From Comamonadaceae bacterium (GTDB lineage: Bacteria > Pseudomonadota > Gammaproteobacteria > Burkholderiales > Burkholderiaceae_C), in the NCBI GenBank assembly GCA_947453965.1, contig CANGIQ010000003.1:1-64000 (forward strand): a stretch of 64,000 nt of DNA, read 5' to 3'. The notes beneath the pieces are model-generated. The model did not search any database and had not been told where the DNA came from. It worked only from the letters and a program-made list of their open reading frames with translations. Both the position numbers and the translations under genes were made by a program. Of the stretch, positions 1-9,362 are shown piece after piece; positions within the stretch are counted from its first letter, which is position 1, and the number at the start of each line of letters is the position of its first letter.

Positions 1-3000
1 CCTGGGCAGCCGTTGAATGAGAACGGGCTACCCAATGTTCCTGCATTGCTTTCTCGCTTCATCGACTCAGCGCCAAACCCATTGGCCTCAGCAAATTGCT
101 TGGCAATTACTTCACCTTTGCAATTATTGCGTCCGGCTTTTTCGCAAGCATCAATCAATGGAGCAAGCTTGTCATCTCTGAGCTTGTCCAACGTTTGCAA
201 TTCACTTATTCGTGTGTCACAGCTGCTGTCACACTGCCCACCCTGTTTTTTTAGCTTTAAGCGCGCTAACTCACCTTCTTCATCAATCAATCTGTTGTGA
301 AGTAAATAGTTATTTGCAGCCGCATTCGCCCCCATCTGAGCCGCAATGTTCACCGCTGCCGCGCTGTCAGACCCACCCACCAGGGCACCAGCTACCGCGC
401 CCATGCTCTTGGCAAATGCCAGTGCATTTGCATCTGTGGCGCCTGTGCTTTTGGCATAGCCTGCACTCAACTCACCCACCACCGCCCCCACAGCACCTGC
501 GCTACATCCACCGCTGTTGCCAGTAGTAGCCGCCCCACCCACACAACCAGCCAGGGCATGGGCCATGGCTTGTGTGTAAGCGTTGAGGGTTGGGTTGCCG
601 CCTGTTGCTGCCGCACCAATGTTGTTGACTGCTTGCGTCATGCCCGAAGTAACAAGCGCACTGCTCAGTGCAGTGCTCAGCGCTTCTTCGCTCAAGGGCT
701 TGCCGTTGATGGCGCTGCTCACCACGGCGCTGGCCAGGTTGTTGGTAACGTTGCGCGTGAGGTTAGCCATGAATTTGTCTGCCTCTTGCGCCGTGCTAAT
801 GACTTGGGCGTTGGCGCCGCTTTGACCTGTGGCAGTGGTGGTACTGCCCAGCTCTGTCAGCGCGCCAGCGGTGGCCATCGCCGTCAAGACGCCTTTGACG
901 TTCTGGCTTTGCCCCAAGTCCTTGAGCGTTTTGCCTATGTCACCACCGTTGTTGACCAAGCTCACGGATGCGCTTGAAGCCAATGTGGTCAAGCCAGCTG
1001 TCATGGCGGCAGCGGTTGCACCACTCAAGCCCATCGAGCTCACTAGGCTTGCCGCAGACCCACCGCTTGCTGCTGCCACCGCAATGGCCAGCACAGCCGC
1101 CCCCGCTGGCGTCAACCCCTCTTGGCTATAGTCCCACTTGTCATAAGCCAGCTTCACTTGTTGCCAATTGACCTTGGGGTCTTTGGCCAACTCCCCCAGG
1201 TAAGCCAGGCCAGGTTGTTGGCTCAAGCTTTGCACCTGGGTCTTGAGGTCGCCCTCAGGAATCATCACCAAGGTGTTGATGCCCGTGGCAATGTTCACCT
1301 TGCCGTTGATTTGCGTTTGGCTCAAGGTTTGCTTGGTCTCGCCCTGGCCAGACATTTCTTGGTACACACCGGCGGTGGTGGTTTTTTCTGTATGGCTGGT
1401 TTCGGTCGTATTGCTGCTGGCCCCAAGGATGAGCTGGCCTGCTTTGCTGGCGTCTGCGCCCGCGCTGCGCACAAAGTCCACCTTGGGTGCATTCAATATG
1501 GCGCCTTGCACATCGGTCACAGCGCCCACGCCAATTTGAATCGCTTTATCCGAGTTCAGCTGAGTACCCAGGGCTTCGCTCTTGATGTTGCTGTCTGTGC
1601 TGTTGCTTTTGCTGTAGGTGATGCCTATCAAGCTAGAACTGGTTTGGCTGTTTTGTGTGGTTTGGTGCACTTCTTGTGCCGCATACAGCTGGGTGTTGTT
1701 GACACCTTCGACTTGCACCTGTTGTGCGCCGTCTAGCTTGGCAGCTTCGCTTTTGACGTTGTTGCCAAGCACCCGGATGTTTTGGCCCTCAATCTCGGTG
1801 GCTTGGGCAGTTTTGTCCAGGGTTTCGTGCTGGGTGGTGGTGGTGCTTCTCTTGAAACCACCCCAACTGCTGCTGGAGTTGCTGGTGGTCCAGTCGCGTT
1901 GCTGGGTGTCGGTGTTAAAGCCTAAGCGCACATCGCCCGCCGAAGACACCGTGGTATCGCCTTGTGCGGATTTGACACTGGCAGCATCGAGCTGCACGCT
2001 GTTTTGGCCATAAATGGTCACGCCCTGATCTGCCGTGATTTTGCTGCGCTCGGTGACCAAGCTTTGTTTGGTGTCGTTGCCGTTTTGCACTTTGCTATAG
2101 GCTTGTGCACTGGTCAGTGCCACGTCACCACCGGCCACCACAGCGGCTTGTTGGCCGACCTGCATTTGCAGGCTTTGCGCGTTCACGTTGCCCTTTGTGG
2201 CTTGCACCAGGGCGTTGCCCGCTGCGTTGATTTGTACGCCTTTGACGTCTTGGGTTTGGGTGGTGTTGCCAATCAAACCACTCAACAAGCCTGCAAAACC
2301 TCCACCACGTCCGCCTTTGATGTTGACGTTTTCACTATCTACCACGGCTTGCAGATCCACATTGCCTTGAGTAGAGGAGAGTTTGAAGTCTTCTCCAGCA
2401 TCGAGCTTGCTGCCTTGGGCCAACACACCTTTGGTGCCCTCAATGGTGAGGTTGCCGCCTGATTGCACGTTGGTGGTTTCATAGCGCACGTCATCTTTGC
2501 TGCTGCCGTCACCACGCACCACATGTGCTTCGTGCTTTTCTGCGTTCAAGGCGATGTTGCCGCCCGCGCTCAGGCGGGCATCACCCGCAGCCTTGATTTG
2601 TGTGGCCGTCAAGGTCAGGTCGTTGGCGGTGTCAAGGCTGAGCCAGCCACCACTTTGAATGCTGGCCGATTTCAAGTCCACGCTATCAGCCACGATGGCC
2701 ACGGTTTTGCCGCCGCTGTAGCTGCCGCCACCACTGACTTTGCCGCTGGCATTGATGGCAAGGCTGTTGCTCGCAGCCAAGCTGCCTGTGTTTTCTAACT
2801 CTCGGGTGGTGATGGCCACGTCGGTGCCCACAATTCTGGCGCCCTTGTTGTTGTCGTTGTTCTGCGTTTGATGCGCCACATAGAGCTTGGGCACCAGCAC
2901 CTTCTGGCCGTCGACCACTTGCCACTCGGGCCACACCATGTCTTTTGTCAGAGCGGCTTGTTGAGCCGGGCTCAAGCTATCGCCCAAGCCAAAACCAAAC

Positions 3001-6000
3001 TGGGCTTGGGCCAGTAGGCCGGCGTCCATGAGGCCCATCATGAGGTCGTAGTCGTTGTCGGTGCCCGCCACCAAGTGGGTGCGACCTTTGAGGGCGTACA
3101 TCTGGTCTTGCACGAGCTGGGTTTCGTACCAAGCGTCGCCCAAGAGTTTGATGCCGCTGGGCATGAGGCCCAGGCGGGTGAGCAGGTAATCGGAGCCCGC
3201 AAATTTGTTGTAGCTGGTGTACTGGTCGTTAGACGCAGAAGCAAACAGGTCGCTGCGGCCACGGATGAGGTAGGGCGAGGTGGCTGGGGCTTTTTCAAAC
3301 AAGCCTGTTGGACCGTTGGGCACGGTGTAGTGGCTGAAGTCAAACGTGCCATCGGCCTTAAGCACAAGGCCGTCTGACAATGCGGTGGGGCTGCCCAAGT
3401 TCAAACTGGGGGCTGTGCCTGCAGCACTGTTGGCCGGGCCGTTGACGATGCCAAAGCGGTCTTTGAAGGCTTGCGTCAAGGGCGAGGCGGTGTTGGAACG
3501 TTCGTCCACGAGGACCACGCGGGGGTCGGTGGACAGGCCCGCAAAGCCGTCGCGGGTGTCGATGGTTTTGTTGTCCAATTTTTCACTGGCTGTGACGGTG
3601 GCTGTGCCACCTGCAGCAATGACACCGCCCCAGGTTTCGCTGTAGCTCACGGTTTGGTGGCAGTTGAAACATGCCGCTTTCACCACGTAGTTTTGGGTTT
3701 GAATAGCGCCATACGCACGGTTGGTGAGCAAGCGTGTGCCTATATTGGCGTTGAGGCGAGCCGAGATGATGCCGTATTCGTTGTTCAGTTCGTCGGCTTT
3801 GATGTTGAGGTTTTTGCCCGCCAAGATTTCAGAAGTTTTGCCATCGGCGTTGAAGGTATCTTTGGCGGTGGTAGTGATCAGTGTGGGCGTGACCGACTTT
3901 TCCACCACGCCACGGGTGTTCACGGTGGGCACGACGGCGTGGTTGGTGATGGTGTTGGCCTTGAGGTTGATGTCGCCTTGGGCCTCTATGCGTCCGATGT
4001 AGTTGAGCAGGCTTTGCGCGTTGTCGCCTGCAGCGTTGCCCTGGATGGTGATGTCGCCGACGGCATAGATACGTCCAGCGTTGTTGACGAGTTCTACACC
4101 GTAGTGGTTTTGGTGGCCTGCGCTGTAGATGAGCGCTTTGTTTTCTAAGTACTGGGTTTGGGTGGTGATGTCGCCCCCAGAAGCCAAGGTGGCTTGATTA
4201 AGCACTTTGTCGGCTTTGATGGTGAGGCTTTGGTTGCCTTGCACCATGCCGGTGTTGCCCAGCTCTAACGATTGCTCGGCGCTTCGGCCTTGCAGCACGG
4301 TGGCTTTGCCCGCGAGGGTACCGCTGTTGGTGAGGCTGTCAGCCTTGATGCTCAAGCTGTCATCACCCTGTACACGGCCTGTGACCACCAGTGTGTTGGC
4401 GGTAACGTTTGCGGTCTTGCCACGAATTTGTTGGGCCACTTCCAGCTGTTTGGCGGTGACGCTCAATGCGCCGGCTGCAGCCATTTGACCTGCCAGCACA
4501 TCGCCTTGGGCGTTGACGGTGAGGTTACGCCCGGCGGCCAAGCTGCCTTGGTGGTTGTCAAACAAAACGTTACCGACATTCAAGGCGAGGTCGTTACCTG
4601 CTTGAATTTGCGACGTAGGTGTGTTGAGCACGATGACAGGGGCATTGGGCACGCTCAGGTCAACAGGTTTGCCATTGGGTTGGGTAATGCTGCTGCCAGT
4701 TGTCCCTGCGTTGACGGCAGGCACGGCAGCTTGGGCGTCAGCTAATTGTTGAGCAGCTGCGGTGGCAGCTGCTTGGGCTGCTGTGTTGGCTGTTTGCGCT
4801 GCAGTGACTGCGCTTTGCGCTTGGGCAATGGCGGCTGGGGTGCTGGTGGCGTTGGCTTGCACGCTGGCTAAGTTGGTTTGCGCAGTTTGCAGTGCGGTGG
4901 CAGCCGCTTGGGCTTGTGCATTGGCTTGGTCCGCCGCGTTTTGTGCCTGAGTCACTGCGTTGGAGGCGGCAATGTCGGTGTTCCAGTTATAGCCACCGGT
5001 GGCGGTGCTGGCACCGCTGCTGATTTTGGTTTTGTCCAACAAGCTGAGGCTGCTGGGACTGCTGAGTTGTGCGCTGCTGGCGTCGGTCACAACACTGTTA
5101 GCGGTGATGGTGATATTGCCTGTGCTGCTGATGTTGCCCTTGATGTTGAGCAGCTGACCTTGGGTGGTGGCGCTGGCCACCGCCTGTGCGCTCACATTGA
5201 GCGAGGCAGCGTTTGAGCCAGTGCTGGCTTGAGTTTGGACGATTTGGCCTTGATTGTTGTCAATATCACCCGCGCTCACACTGAGACTTTGACCTTGCCC
5301 TTCAATTTGGCCTTTGGCGTTGTTGAATGCCAGGTCTGCGTGGACCTGCGCGCTGCCGCTGCCTTGATGCAGGATGAGGCCTTCGCTGTTGTCGATGTTG
5401 CCGCCGACCGTGATACGCATATCGCCCTTGCTGCTGAGTGTGGCGCGGTTGTTGTACATATTGCCCGCATCGATGGCGAGTTTGTTTTTGGCCAGCAAAC
5501 TGCCGCCGGTGTTGTCGAGCAAGCCAGCTTGAATGCGAATGTTGCCGCTGTCGGCGACACTGCTTGTGGCGGTGATGTCGGTGCTGATTTGGTTGGTGTT
5601 GGTCAAGTTGCCGTAGCCAGTGATGGCCATGCGGTCTGCCGCCATCACGCCGCTGTTGGTCACTGCGGTTTGGGTCAGCCGATCCGCGGGGGGAATGTTA
5701 CTGTCTTGATACGCAGAGAGCGTGAGCTGATCGGCTTGCAGGCGGCCCGCGTTGTTCAGGGCTTGCGTGTTGATCACCACCTCTGTGCCACTCAGGCTGC
5801 CTGTGTTTTGAACGGTCCAAGCTTGGCTGACGTTGAGGCCTGCGGCGGCTTCAATAACGCCTGCATTGTTAACGCGACGCGCATTAAATGTGGCTAGCCC
5901 TTCTGTGTGAATGCGGCCCAAATTATTGAGTGTGGTGGCCTGAATGGTGGCCGCTGCGCTGCTGGCTACGGTGCCCGCACCGAGGTTGAGCACTCTGTCG

Positions 6001-7478
6001 GCCGTGACATCCAAGGTTTGGCCACTGAGCGTGCCCGAGTTTTCTAGGCTGCTGAGTCGGCTGGCTGTGAGCGTGCCTTGGCTTGCGAGGGTGCCACTTT
6101 GCACCAGTTTGTCGGCCTCAAGCGTAATGGAGCGATTGGCCGAAACACTGCCAGCGTTGTTGATGGCATTGGCTTGGAGTGTCAGGTCTTGCGCGGCCGA
6201 AAGGCTTGCGGTGCTGGCGTTGTCCAGCGCGCTCGTAACGGTGGCTGTGACGCTGTTGCCCGATACTTTGGCGGTGTTGTTCAAGCTGGATGCGGTAATG
6301 TTAAGCGCCGCATCGGTAAGTATTTCACCCGCATTAACCAAGGCGCCAGTGGTGATTTGACTGGCTCCCTTTGCATGGAGTTGGCCACTGTTGTTGAGGC
6401 TGTCGCTGGTGACAATGAGCGTGCCATTAGCGGCAATCTTTCCTTGGTTGACGATGGCCTGCGCAGCTTGTACGCGCTGGTCTTGCCCAACCAAAGTGCC
6501 CGTGTTGGTGAGCGATTGGGCGTTGATGTCGAGCGCCCCAGTCGCCAGCAGGCTGCCGCTTTGCGTGATTTGTTGGGCGGTGACCTGGATGCTGTTTTGC
6601 GCACTGGTTTTACCGGTATGGGTGAGCTGCCCATCGCTGGTGATGTTCACGTTGCCAGCGCTGACCAAGGTGCCGTCCACCCTAACGCCCACGCCTGCAC
6701 CTGTGGCCACCAACTGGATTTGGTTGGCATACATGCCGCCCAGGGCCGCAATGTCCATGGCGCCCCGAATGTCGGACAGCTTGGTACGACTGAGGTCGCT
6801 GTAGCGAATGTCGTTACCGCCTGCGATGACGTTGAGGCTGTCGGCATGCACATCACCTTGGATGTTGATGGCTTGGGAGAGCAGGTCCACCCGGTTGTCG
6901 GGCGCACTCAAACCGTCGCCACCAATATTGATCGAACCCTGGCGTACTTTGAGCCCATCCAACTGACCTGTAGCGCCCCACATAGGCGTGCCCGTGCTGA
7001 GGGTGACGCGGCTGATGTTGATGAATCCGCACCCATTGCAATTGACACCGTTTTCGTTGGTGATGATGACGTCGGCTTTTTTACCAGCCACTTCCACAAA
7101 ACCTTGCAACTGCGACGGGTTGGCCCCGACCACCTCGTTCAAGATCATCTTGGCTTCGTTGCCTGGCTTGAGGTTAGGGTTGCCTTCAACCCAGCCCGCA
7201 AGTGAGGTGTTGCTGTTGTTGGCCGCGTTGTTCAAGATCAGGCCTTGCTTGCCGACATTCAGCTCCTGGTACACATTGCGTGAAACACCCGCCCCATTGG
7301 GCGTGGCAATGTTGACCTTGGGCAGACCGTTTTGTGTTTGATCCACATAGGCACGACGACCGTCATTGGGCGTACCAGCATTGAGCACGACTTGGGCAAA
7401 AGCAGACACCGGCCCGAGTAGATAGCTGGCCAACAACGCAGTGGCGATTTGGCGACGAGATGTACGGGGATAGATCAT
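1..7478 (-). CDS. Filamentous haemagglutinin / CdiA-like two-partner secretion exoprotein (TpsA), 3' end outside window
   Basis: One reading frame stays open from the ATG at 7478 to the left edge (about 2492 codons, no stop). Residues 1-28 form a Sec signal peptide ending AFA. A TPS secretion domain follows, with NPNL at 100-103 and a variant of the NPNGI motif (NENGV, 141-145, followed by the cysteine pair NCNGCGF). Residues about 250-1250 are beta-helix haemagglutinin repeats (LNN, LxNSGxL patterns). An Ala/Gln/Thr-rich helical stretch interrupts them at about 838-918. Residues about 1400-1532 resemble the CdiA YP region (SDYLL, LGDAWYE, VPKLYVA), and more FHA repeats run to about 2150. A Gly/Ala-rich segment then leads to ANNYL near residue 2389, where CdiA proteins carry VENN just before the toxin. 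Any variable toxin and immunity gene would lie left of base 1. It starts 11 bases after its TpsB gene. Contact-dependent inhibition is inferred; a plain adhesin is the alternative. Confidence 0.93.
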   Translation of the reverse strand, partial: MIYPRTSRRQIATALLASYLLGPVSAFAQVVLNAGTPNDGRRAYVDQTQNGLPKVNIATPNGAGVSRNVYQELNVGKQGLILNNAANNSNTSLAGWVEGNPNLKPGNEAKMILNEVVGANPSQLQGFVEVAGKKADVIITNENGVNCNGCGFINISRVTLSTGTPMWGATGQLDGLKVRQGSINIGGDGLSAPDNRVDLLSQAINIQGDVHADSLNVIAGGNDIRYSDLSRTKLSDIRGAMDIAALGGMYANQIQLVATGAGVGVRVDGTLVSAGNVNITSDGQLTHTGKTSAQNSIQVTAQQITQSGSLLATGALDINAQSLTNTGTLVGQDQRVQAAQAIVNQGKIAANGTLIVTSDSLNNSGQLHAKGASQITTGALVNAGEILTDAALNITASSLNNTAKVSGNSVTATVTSALDNASTASLSAAQDLTLQANAINNAGSVSANRSITLEADKLVQSGTLASQGTLTASRLSSLENSGTLSGQTLDVTADRVLNLGAGTVASSAAATIQATTLNNLGRIHTEGLATFNARRVNNAGVIEAAAGLNVSQAWTVQNTGSLSGTEVVINTQALNNAGRLQADQLTLSAYQDSNIPPADRLTQTAVTNSGVMAADRMAITGYGNLTNTNQISTDITATSSVADSGNIRIQAGLLDNTGGSLLAKNKLAIDAGNMYNNRATLSSKGDMRITVGGNIDNSEGLILHQGSGSAQVHADLAFNNAKGQIEGQGQSLSVSAGDIDNNQGQIVQTQASTGSNAASLNVSAQAVASATTQGQLLNIKGNISSTGNITITANSVVTDASSAQLSSPSSLSLLDKTKISSGASTATGGYNWNTDIAASNAVTQAQNAADQANAQAQAAATALQTAQTNLASVQANATSTPAAIAQAQSAVTAAQTANTAAQAAATAAAQQLADAQAAVPAVNAGTTGSSITQPNGKPVDLSVPNAPVIVLNTPTSQIQAGNDLALNVGNVLFDNHQGSLAAGRNLTVNAQGDVLAGQMAAAGALSVTAKQLEVAQQIRGKTANVTANTLVVTGRVQGDDSLSIKADSLTNSGTLAGKATVLQGRSAEQSLELGNTGMVQGNQSLTIKADKVLNQATLASGGDITTQTQYLENKALIYSAGHQNHYGVELVNNAGRIYAVGDITIQGNAAGDNAQSLLNYIGRIEAQGDINLKANTITNHAVVPTVNTRGVVEKSVTPTLITTTAKDTFNADGKTSEILAGKNLNIKADELNNEYGIISARLNANIGTRLLTNRAYGAIQTQNYVVKAACFNCHQTVSYSETWGGVIAAGGTATVTASEKLDNKTIDTRDGFAGLSTDPRVVLVDERSNTASPLTQAFKDRFGIVNGPANSAAGTAPSLNLGSPTALSDGLVLKADGTFDFSHYTVPNGPTGLFEKAPATSPYLIRGRSDLFASASNDQYTSYNKFAGSDYLLTRLGLMPSGIKLLGDAWYETQLVQDQMYALKGRTHLVAGTDNDYDLMMGLMDAGLLAQAQFGFGLGDSLSPAQQAALTKDMVWPEWQVVDGQKVLVPKLYVAHQTQNNDNNKGARIVGTDVAITTRELENTGSLAASNSLAINASGKVSGGGSYSGGKTVAIVADSVDLKSASIQSGGWLSLDTANDLTLTATQIKAAGDARLSAGGNIALNAEKHEAHVVRGDGSSKDDVRYETTNVQSGGNLTIEGTKGVLAQGSKLDAGEDFKLSSTQGNVDLQAVVDSENVNIKGGRGGGFAGLLSGLIGNTTQTQDVKGVQINAAGNALVQATKGNVNAQSLQMQVGQQAAVVAGGDVALTSAQAYSKVQNGNDTKQSLVTERSKITADQGVTIYGQNSVQLDAASVKSAQGDTTVSSAGDVRLGFNTDTQQRDWTTSNSSSSWGGFKRSTTTTQHETLDKTAQATEIEGQNIRVLGNNVKSEAAKLDGAQQVQVEGVNNTQLYAAQEVHQTTQNSQTSSSLIGITYSKSNSTDSNIKSEALGTQLNSDKAIQIGVGAVTDVQGAILNAPKVDFVRSAGADASKAGQLILGASSNTTETSHTEKTTTAGVYQEMSGQGETKQTLSQTQINGKVNIATGINTLVMIPEGDLKTQVQSLSQQPGLAYLGELAKDPKVNWQQVKLAYDKWDYSQEGLTPAGAAVLAIAVAAASGGSAASLVSSMGLSGATAAAMTAGLTTLASSASVSLVNNGGDIGKTLKDLGQSQNVKGVLTAMATAGALTELGSTTTATGQSGANAQVISTAQEADKFMANLTRNVTNNLASAVVSSAINGKPLSEEALSTALSSALVTSGMTQAVNNIGAAATGGNPTLNAYTQAMAHALAGCVGGAATTGNSGGCSAGAVGAVVGELSAGYAKSTGATDANALAFAKSMGAVAGALVGGSDSAAAVNIAAQMGANAAANNYLLHNRLIDEEGELARLKLKKQGGQCDSSCDTRISELQTLDKLRDDKLAPLIDACEKAGRNNCKGEVIAKQFAEANGFGAESMKRESNAGTLGSPFSFNGCP

Positions 7479-7489
7479 GGCGTTCTCGC

Positions 7490-9178
7490 TCACAAGGCAA
7501 TGCTGAAATGGGCCAACCAGCGTTCACGGGACTCGCTGGCAAACTCGACCGGACGGCTCAAGGCACGGGTGTAGGTGAGGTCAGCTTTGACCTTGCCCCA
7601 GTCCATGCGCATGCCGATGGCATACCCCGTGAGATGGTGTTGGCTGACTCGTTGTTGCGCGTTCGGTTTGACGTAGCCGGCGTCATAGCCCAAATACGGC
7701 GTCAAGCTGACAGATTCGACGCGCACAGGACTGCTTTCCAAGTCGTTGCGCAACCAGGCACCTTTGGGACCAAATAGGCTGTTGTCTTGGTAGCCACGCA
7801 CGTTGTAGCGGCTACCCATATACATTTGCGCAAGGGTAGGCACATTGCTTTGTGCATCTTGCATTTGAAAGCTCGAACGCCAAATGCCTTGGTTGTCAGA
7901 CAAGGGCAGGGTGAGGTTAGCTTGTGCTTTGTGCGCCCAATAGCGCGGGTCTGTGCCACCAGGAATGCTGTCCATGGCATCAATCAATCCCGTACCTTGA
8001 TCCGCACGCAATTGCCAATCGAACATGTTGTTGCCAAAGTACCGCTTGCCTTTGATGCCCGCATAGGCAACGGCCAGTCGGCGGTACTGGCTGTTGATGT
8101 TGATGTCTTGTGTGTAGCTGCGCTGATGCGTGAAGTCCAAGCCTGCGATCAGGCTGAGCTTGCTGCTCTGGTCGCGCGTGAGCAGGTATTCGTAGCTCAC
8201 CCCTGATTTTTTGGAACGCGTTTGGTAGAGATAGTCTTGGTTGATACCCGGCAACGTGAAGTCTGTTTTGAATACCGCCAGCGATGCACCCCACAGGTGG
8301 TTGCCACGCGACAGGCTGTAGTTGGCTGTGACGCCTTCGAAGAGGGAACCCAAGGTGCCTCGGTCTAAATTGCGGTTGTACCCGATGGCCAATTGGTCGT
8401 TGCGACCCCACAGGTTGTCCGTGGCAAATTCGGTGTTGCTGCGCCAATGACCCATGCTGGTGTTGCCACTGTTGTCAACCATCTGGGTCCAGCGGTTGCG
8501 TGGCTTTTCTGTCATTTCGACCACAACCACCGAGGTGCCGGGCTCTTTGCCTGGATAGAGCTGGAATTTGGCTTCTTGAGACGGCACGCGGTTGAGGTTT
8601 TCCAGGCCTTGCTCAAGATCGCGCAGATTGAGGTAGCCGCCCGCTTCTTCTGGGAAAGCGTAAGTCAGTCGGTCGTCTGCGTCTTTGTCGTTGTAGCGGT
8701 AACCTTCAATGCGCCCAACCACCACACGCAACACCAGCTCACCGCCCGTGATGTCTTGTTCTGCCGCATACACACGGGTGGTGGTCCATCCACGCTGTTG
8801 GTACCAACGGTTGAGATCGCCCAATAAGGCGTTGACTTCTTCGGCAATCAAACATTGACCCAGATAGGCGCTCAACACCTCTTGAGGCAGTGCGCCCAAC
8901 GCGTCGGGATGCCCTTCCAACTGAATGTGTTGAACCACACGACACGCGCCAGTTTGGGGCTTGGCCTTCGGGCTGGACGTGGGCAACTCTTTTTCGGGAC
9001 TCAACGCGTCCACGTCACGCGGCTCGCGCCGTGTGGCGTCTTGAACGGCCCGCTCGTGTTGACGCGTCAACGCGTCGATCGGCACCGCCTGCGCCAACAC
9101 AGAAGTAGCACCTACAAGCCACCCACCCCAAATGCCCGCCAAACATTTGAGATTTTTATTTGCCCCGTACAAACCCAT
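7490..9178 (-). CDS. Two-partner secretion outer-membrane transporter (TpsB, FhaC/ShlB/CdiB family)
   Basis: This 562-residue protein should form the 16-strand outer-membrane barrel that secretes the adjacent TpsA. Residues 1-29 look like a signal peptide (ending SVLA), followed by a polar Pro/Lys-rich linker to about 77. A ShlB-type POTRA domain spans about 79-155 (Cys79 and a second Cys near 106 could pair). The TpsB barrel domain fills the rest, with the conserved VRGY motif at residues 460-463 in the loop that plugs the pore. The last residue after SIAL is typical of a barrel C-terminus. The ATG at 9178 is preceded by AAGGG. The gene is first in a two-gene unit with the exoprotein 11 bases downstream. 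The family is clear; the partner assignment rests on adjacency. Confidence 0.95.
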   Translation of the reverse strand: MGLYGANKNLKCLAGIWGGWLVGATSVLAQAVPIDALTRQHERAVQDATRREPRDVDALSPEKELPTSSPKAKPQTGACRVVQHIQLEGHPDALGALPQEVLSAYLGQCLIAEEVNALLGDLNRWYQQRGWTTTRVYAAEQDITGGELVLRVVVGRIEGYRYNDKDADDRLTYAFPEEAGGYLNLRDLEQGLENLNRVPSQEAKFQLYPGKEPGTSVVVVEMTEKPRNRWTQMVDNSGNTSMGHWRSNTEFATDNLWGRNDQLAIGYNRNLDRGTLGSLFEGVTANYSLSRGNHLWGASLAVFKTDFTLPGINQDYLYQTRSKKSGVSYEYLLTRDQSSKLSLIAGLDFTHQRSYTQDININSQYRRLAVAYAGIKGKRYFGNNMFDWQLRADQGTGLIDAMDSIPGGTDPRYWAHKAQANLTLPLSDNQGIWRSSFQMQDAQSNVPTLAQMYMGSRYNVRGYQDNSLFGPKGAWLRNDLESSPVRVESVSLTPYLGYDAGYVKPNAQQRVSQHHLTGYAIGMRMDWGKVKADLTYTRALSRPVEFASESRERWLAHFSIAL

Positions 9179-9194
9179 TGAGCAACCCTTAAAG

Positions 9195-9262
9195 CTTTGA
9201 TGTGCTTTAAATGGTATCTATATGCAGTGTTTATTTATTAATAAGTACTACATATTGCCGTG
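9195..9262 (-). promoter_or_regulatory. A+T-rich upstream region of the tpsBA operon
   Basis: The sequence just upstream of tpsB is far richer in A+T than its surroundings. On the minus strand it contains TTATTA and, about 16 bases later, TATAGA, a weak -35/-10 pair. No strong consensus promoter is visible. Such A+T-rich leaders are common in front of large surface-protein operons. Confidence 0.3.
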
Positions 9263-9285
9263 ATTCCTAACGAACAGTGCACGCA

Positions 9286-9325
9286 ACAAAAAGCCCCAGT
9301 CGCCTGAGCTACTGGGGCTGTTCTT
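9286..9325 (-). terminator. Rho-independent terminator after ssb
   Basis: The arms AGCCCCAGT (9292-9300) and ACTGGGGCT (9311-9319) form a 9-bp stem with a 10-base loop. On the minus strand the stem is followed by TTTTTG. It lies 38 bases past the ssb stop codon and insulates ssb from the tps operon. Confidence 0.85.
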
Positions 9326-9362
9326 TGGTCGGCAAGTTGTTGACGTTGCCGCAAATTAAGCT

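Noticed and set aside
1000-7000. Repeated short motifs suggesting a DNA repeat array or CRISPR
   Set aside because: The repetition is at protein level (beta-helix LNN/NSGxL units) with degenerate DNA. There are no identical direct repeats with regular spacers.
6078-7205. Plus-strand open frames of up to 375 codons across the 5' part of the exoprotein gene
   Set aside because: The minus strand carries an uninterrupted FHA-type reading frame with signal peptide and TPS motifs. The plus-strand products are low-complexity shadows.
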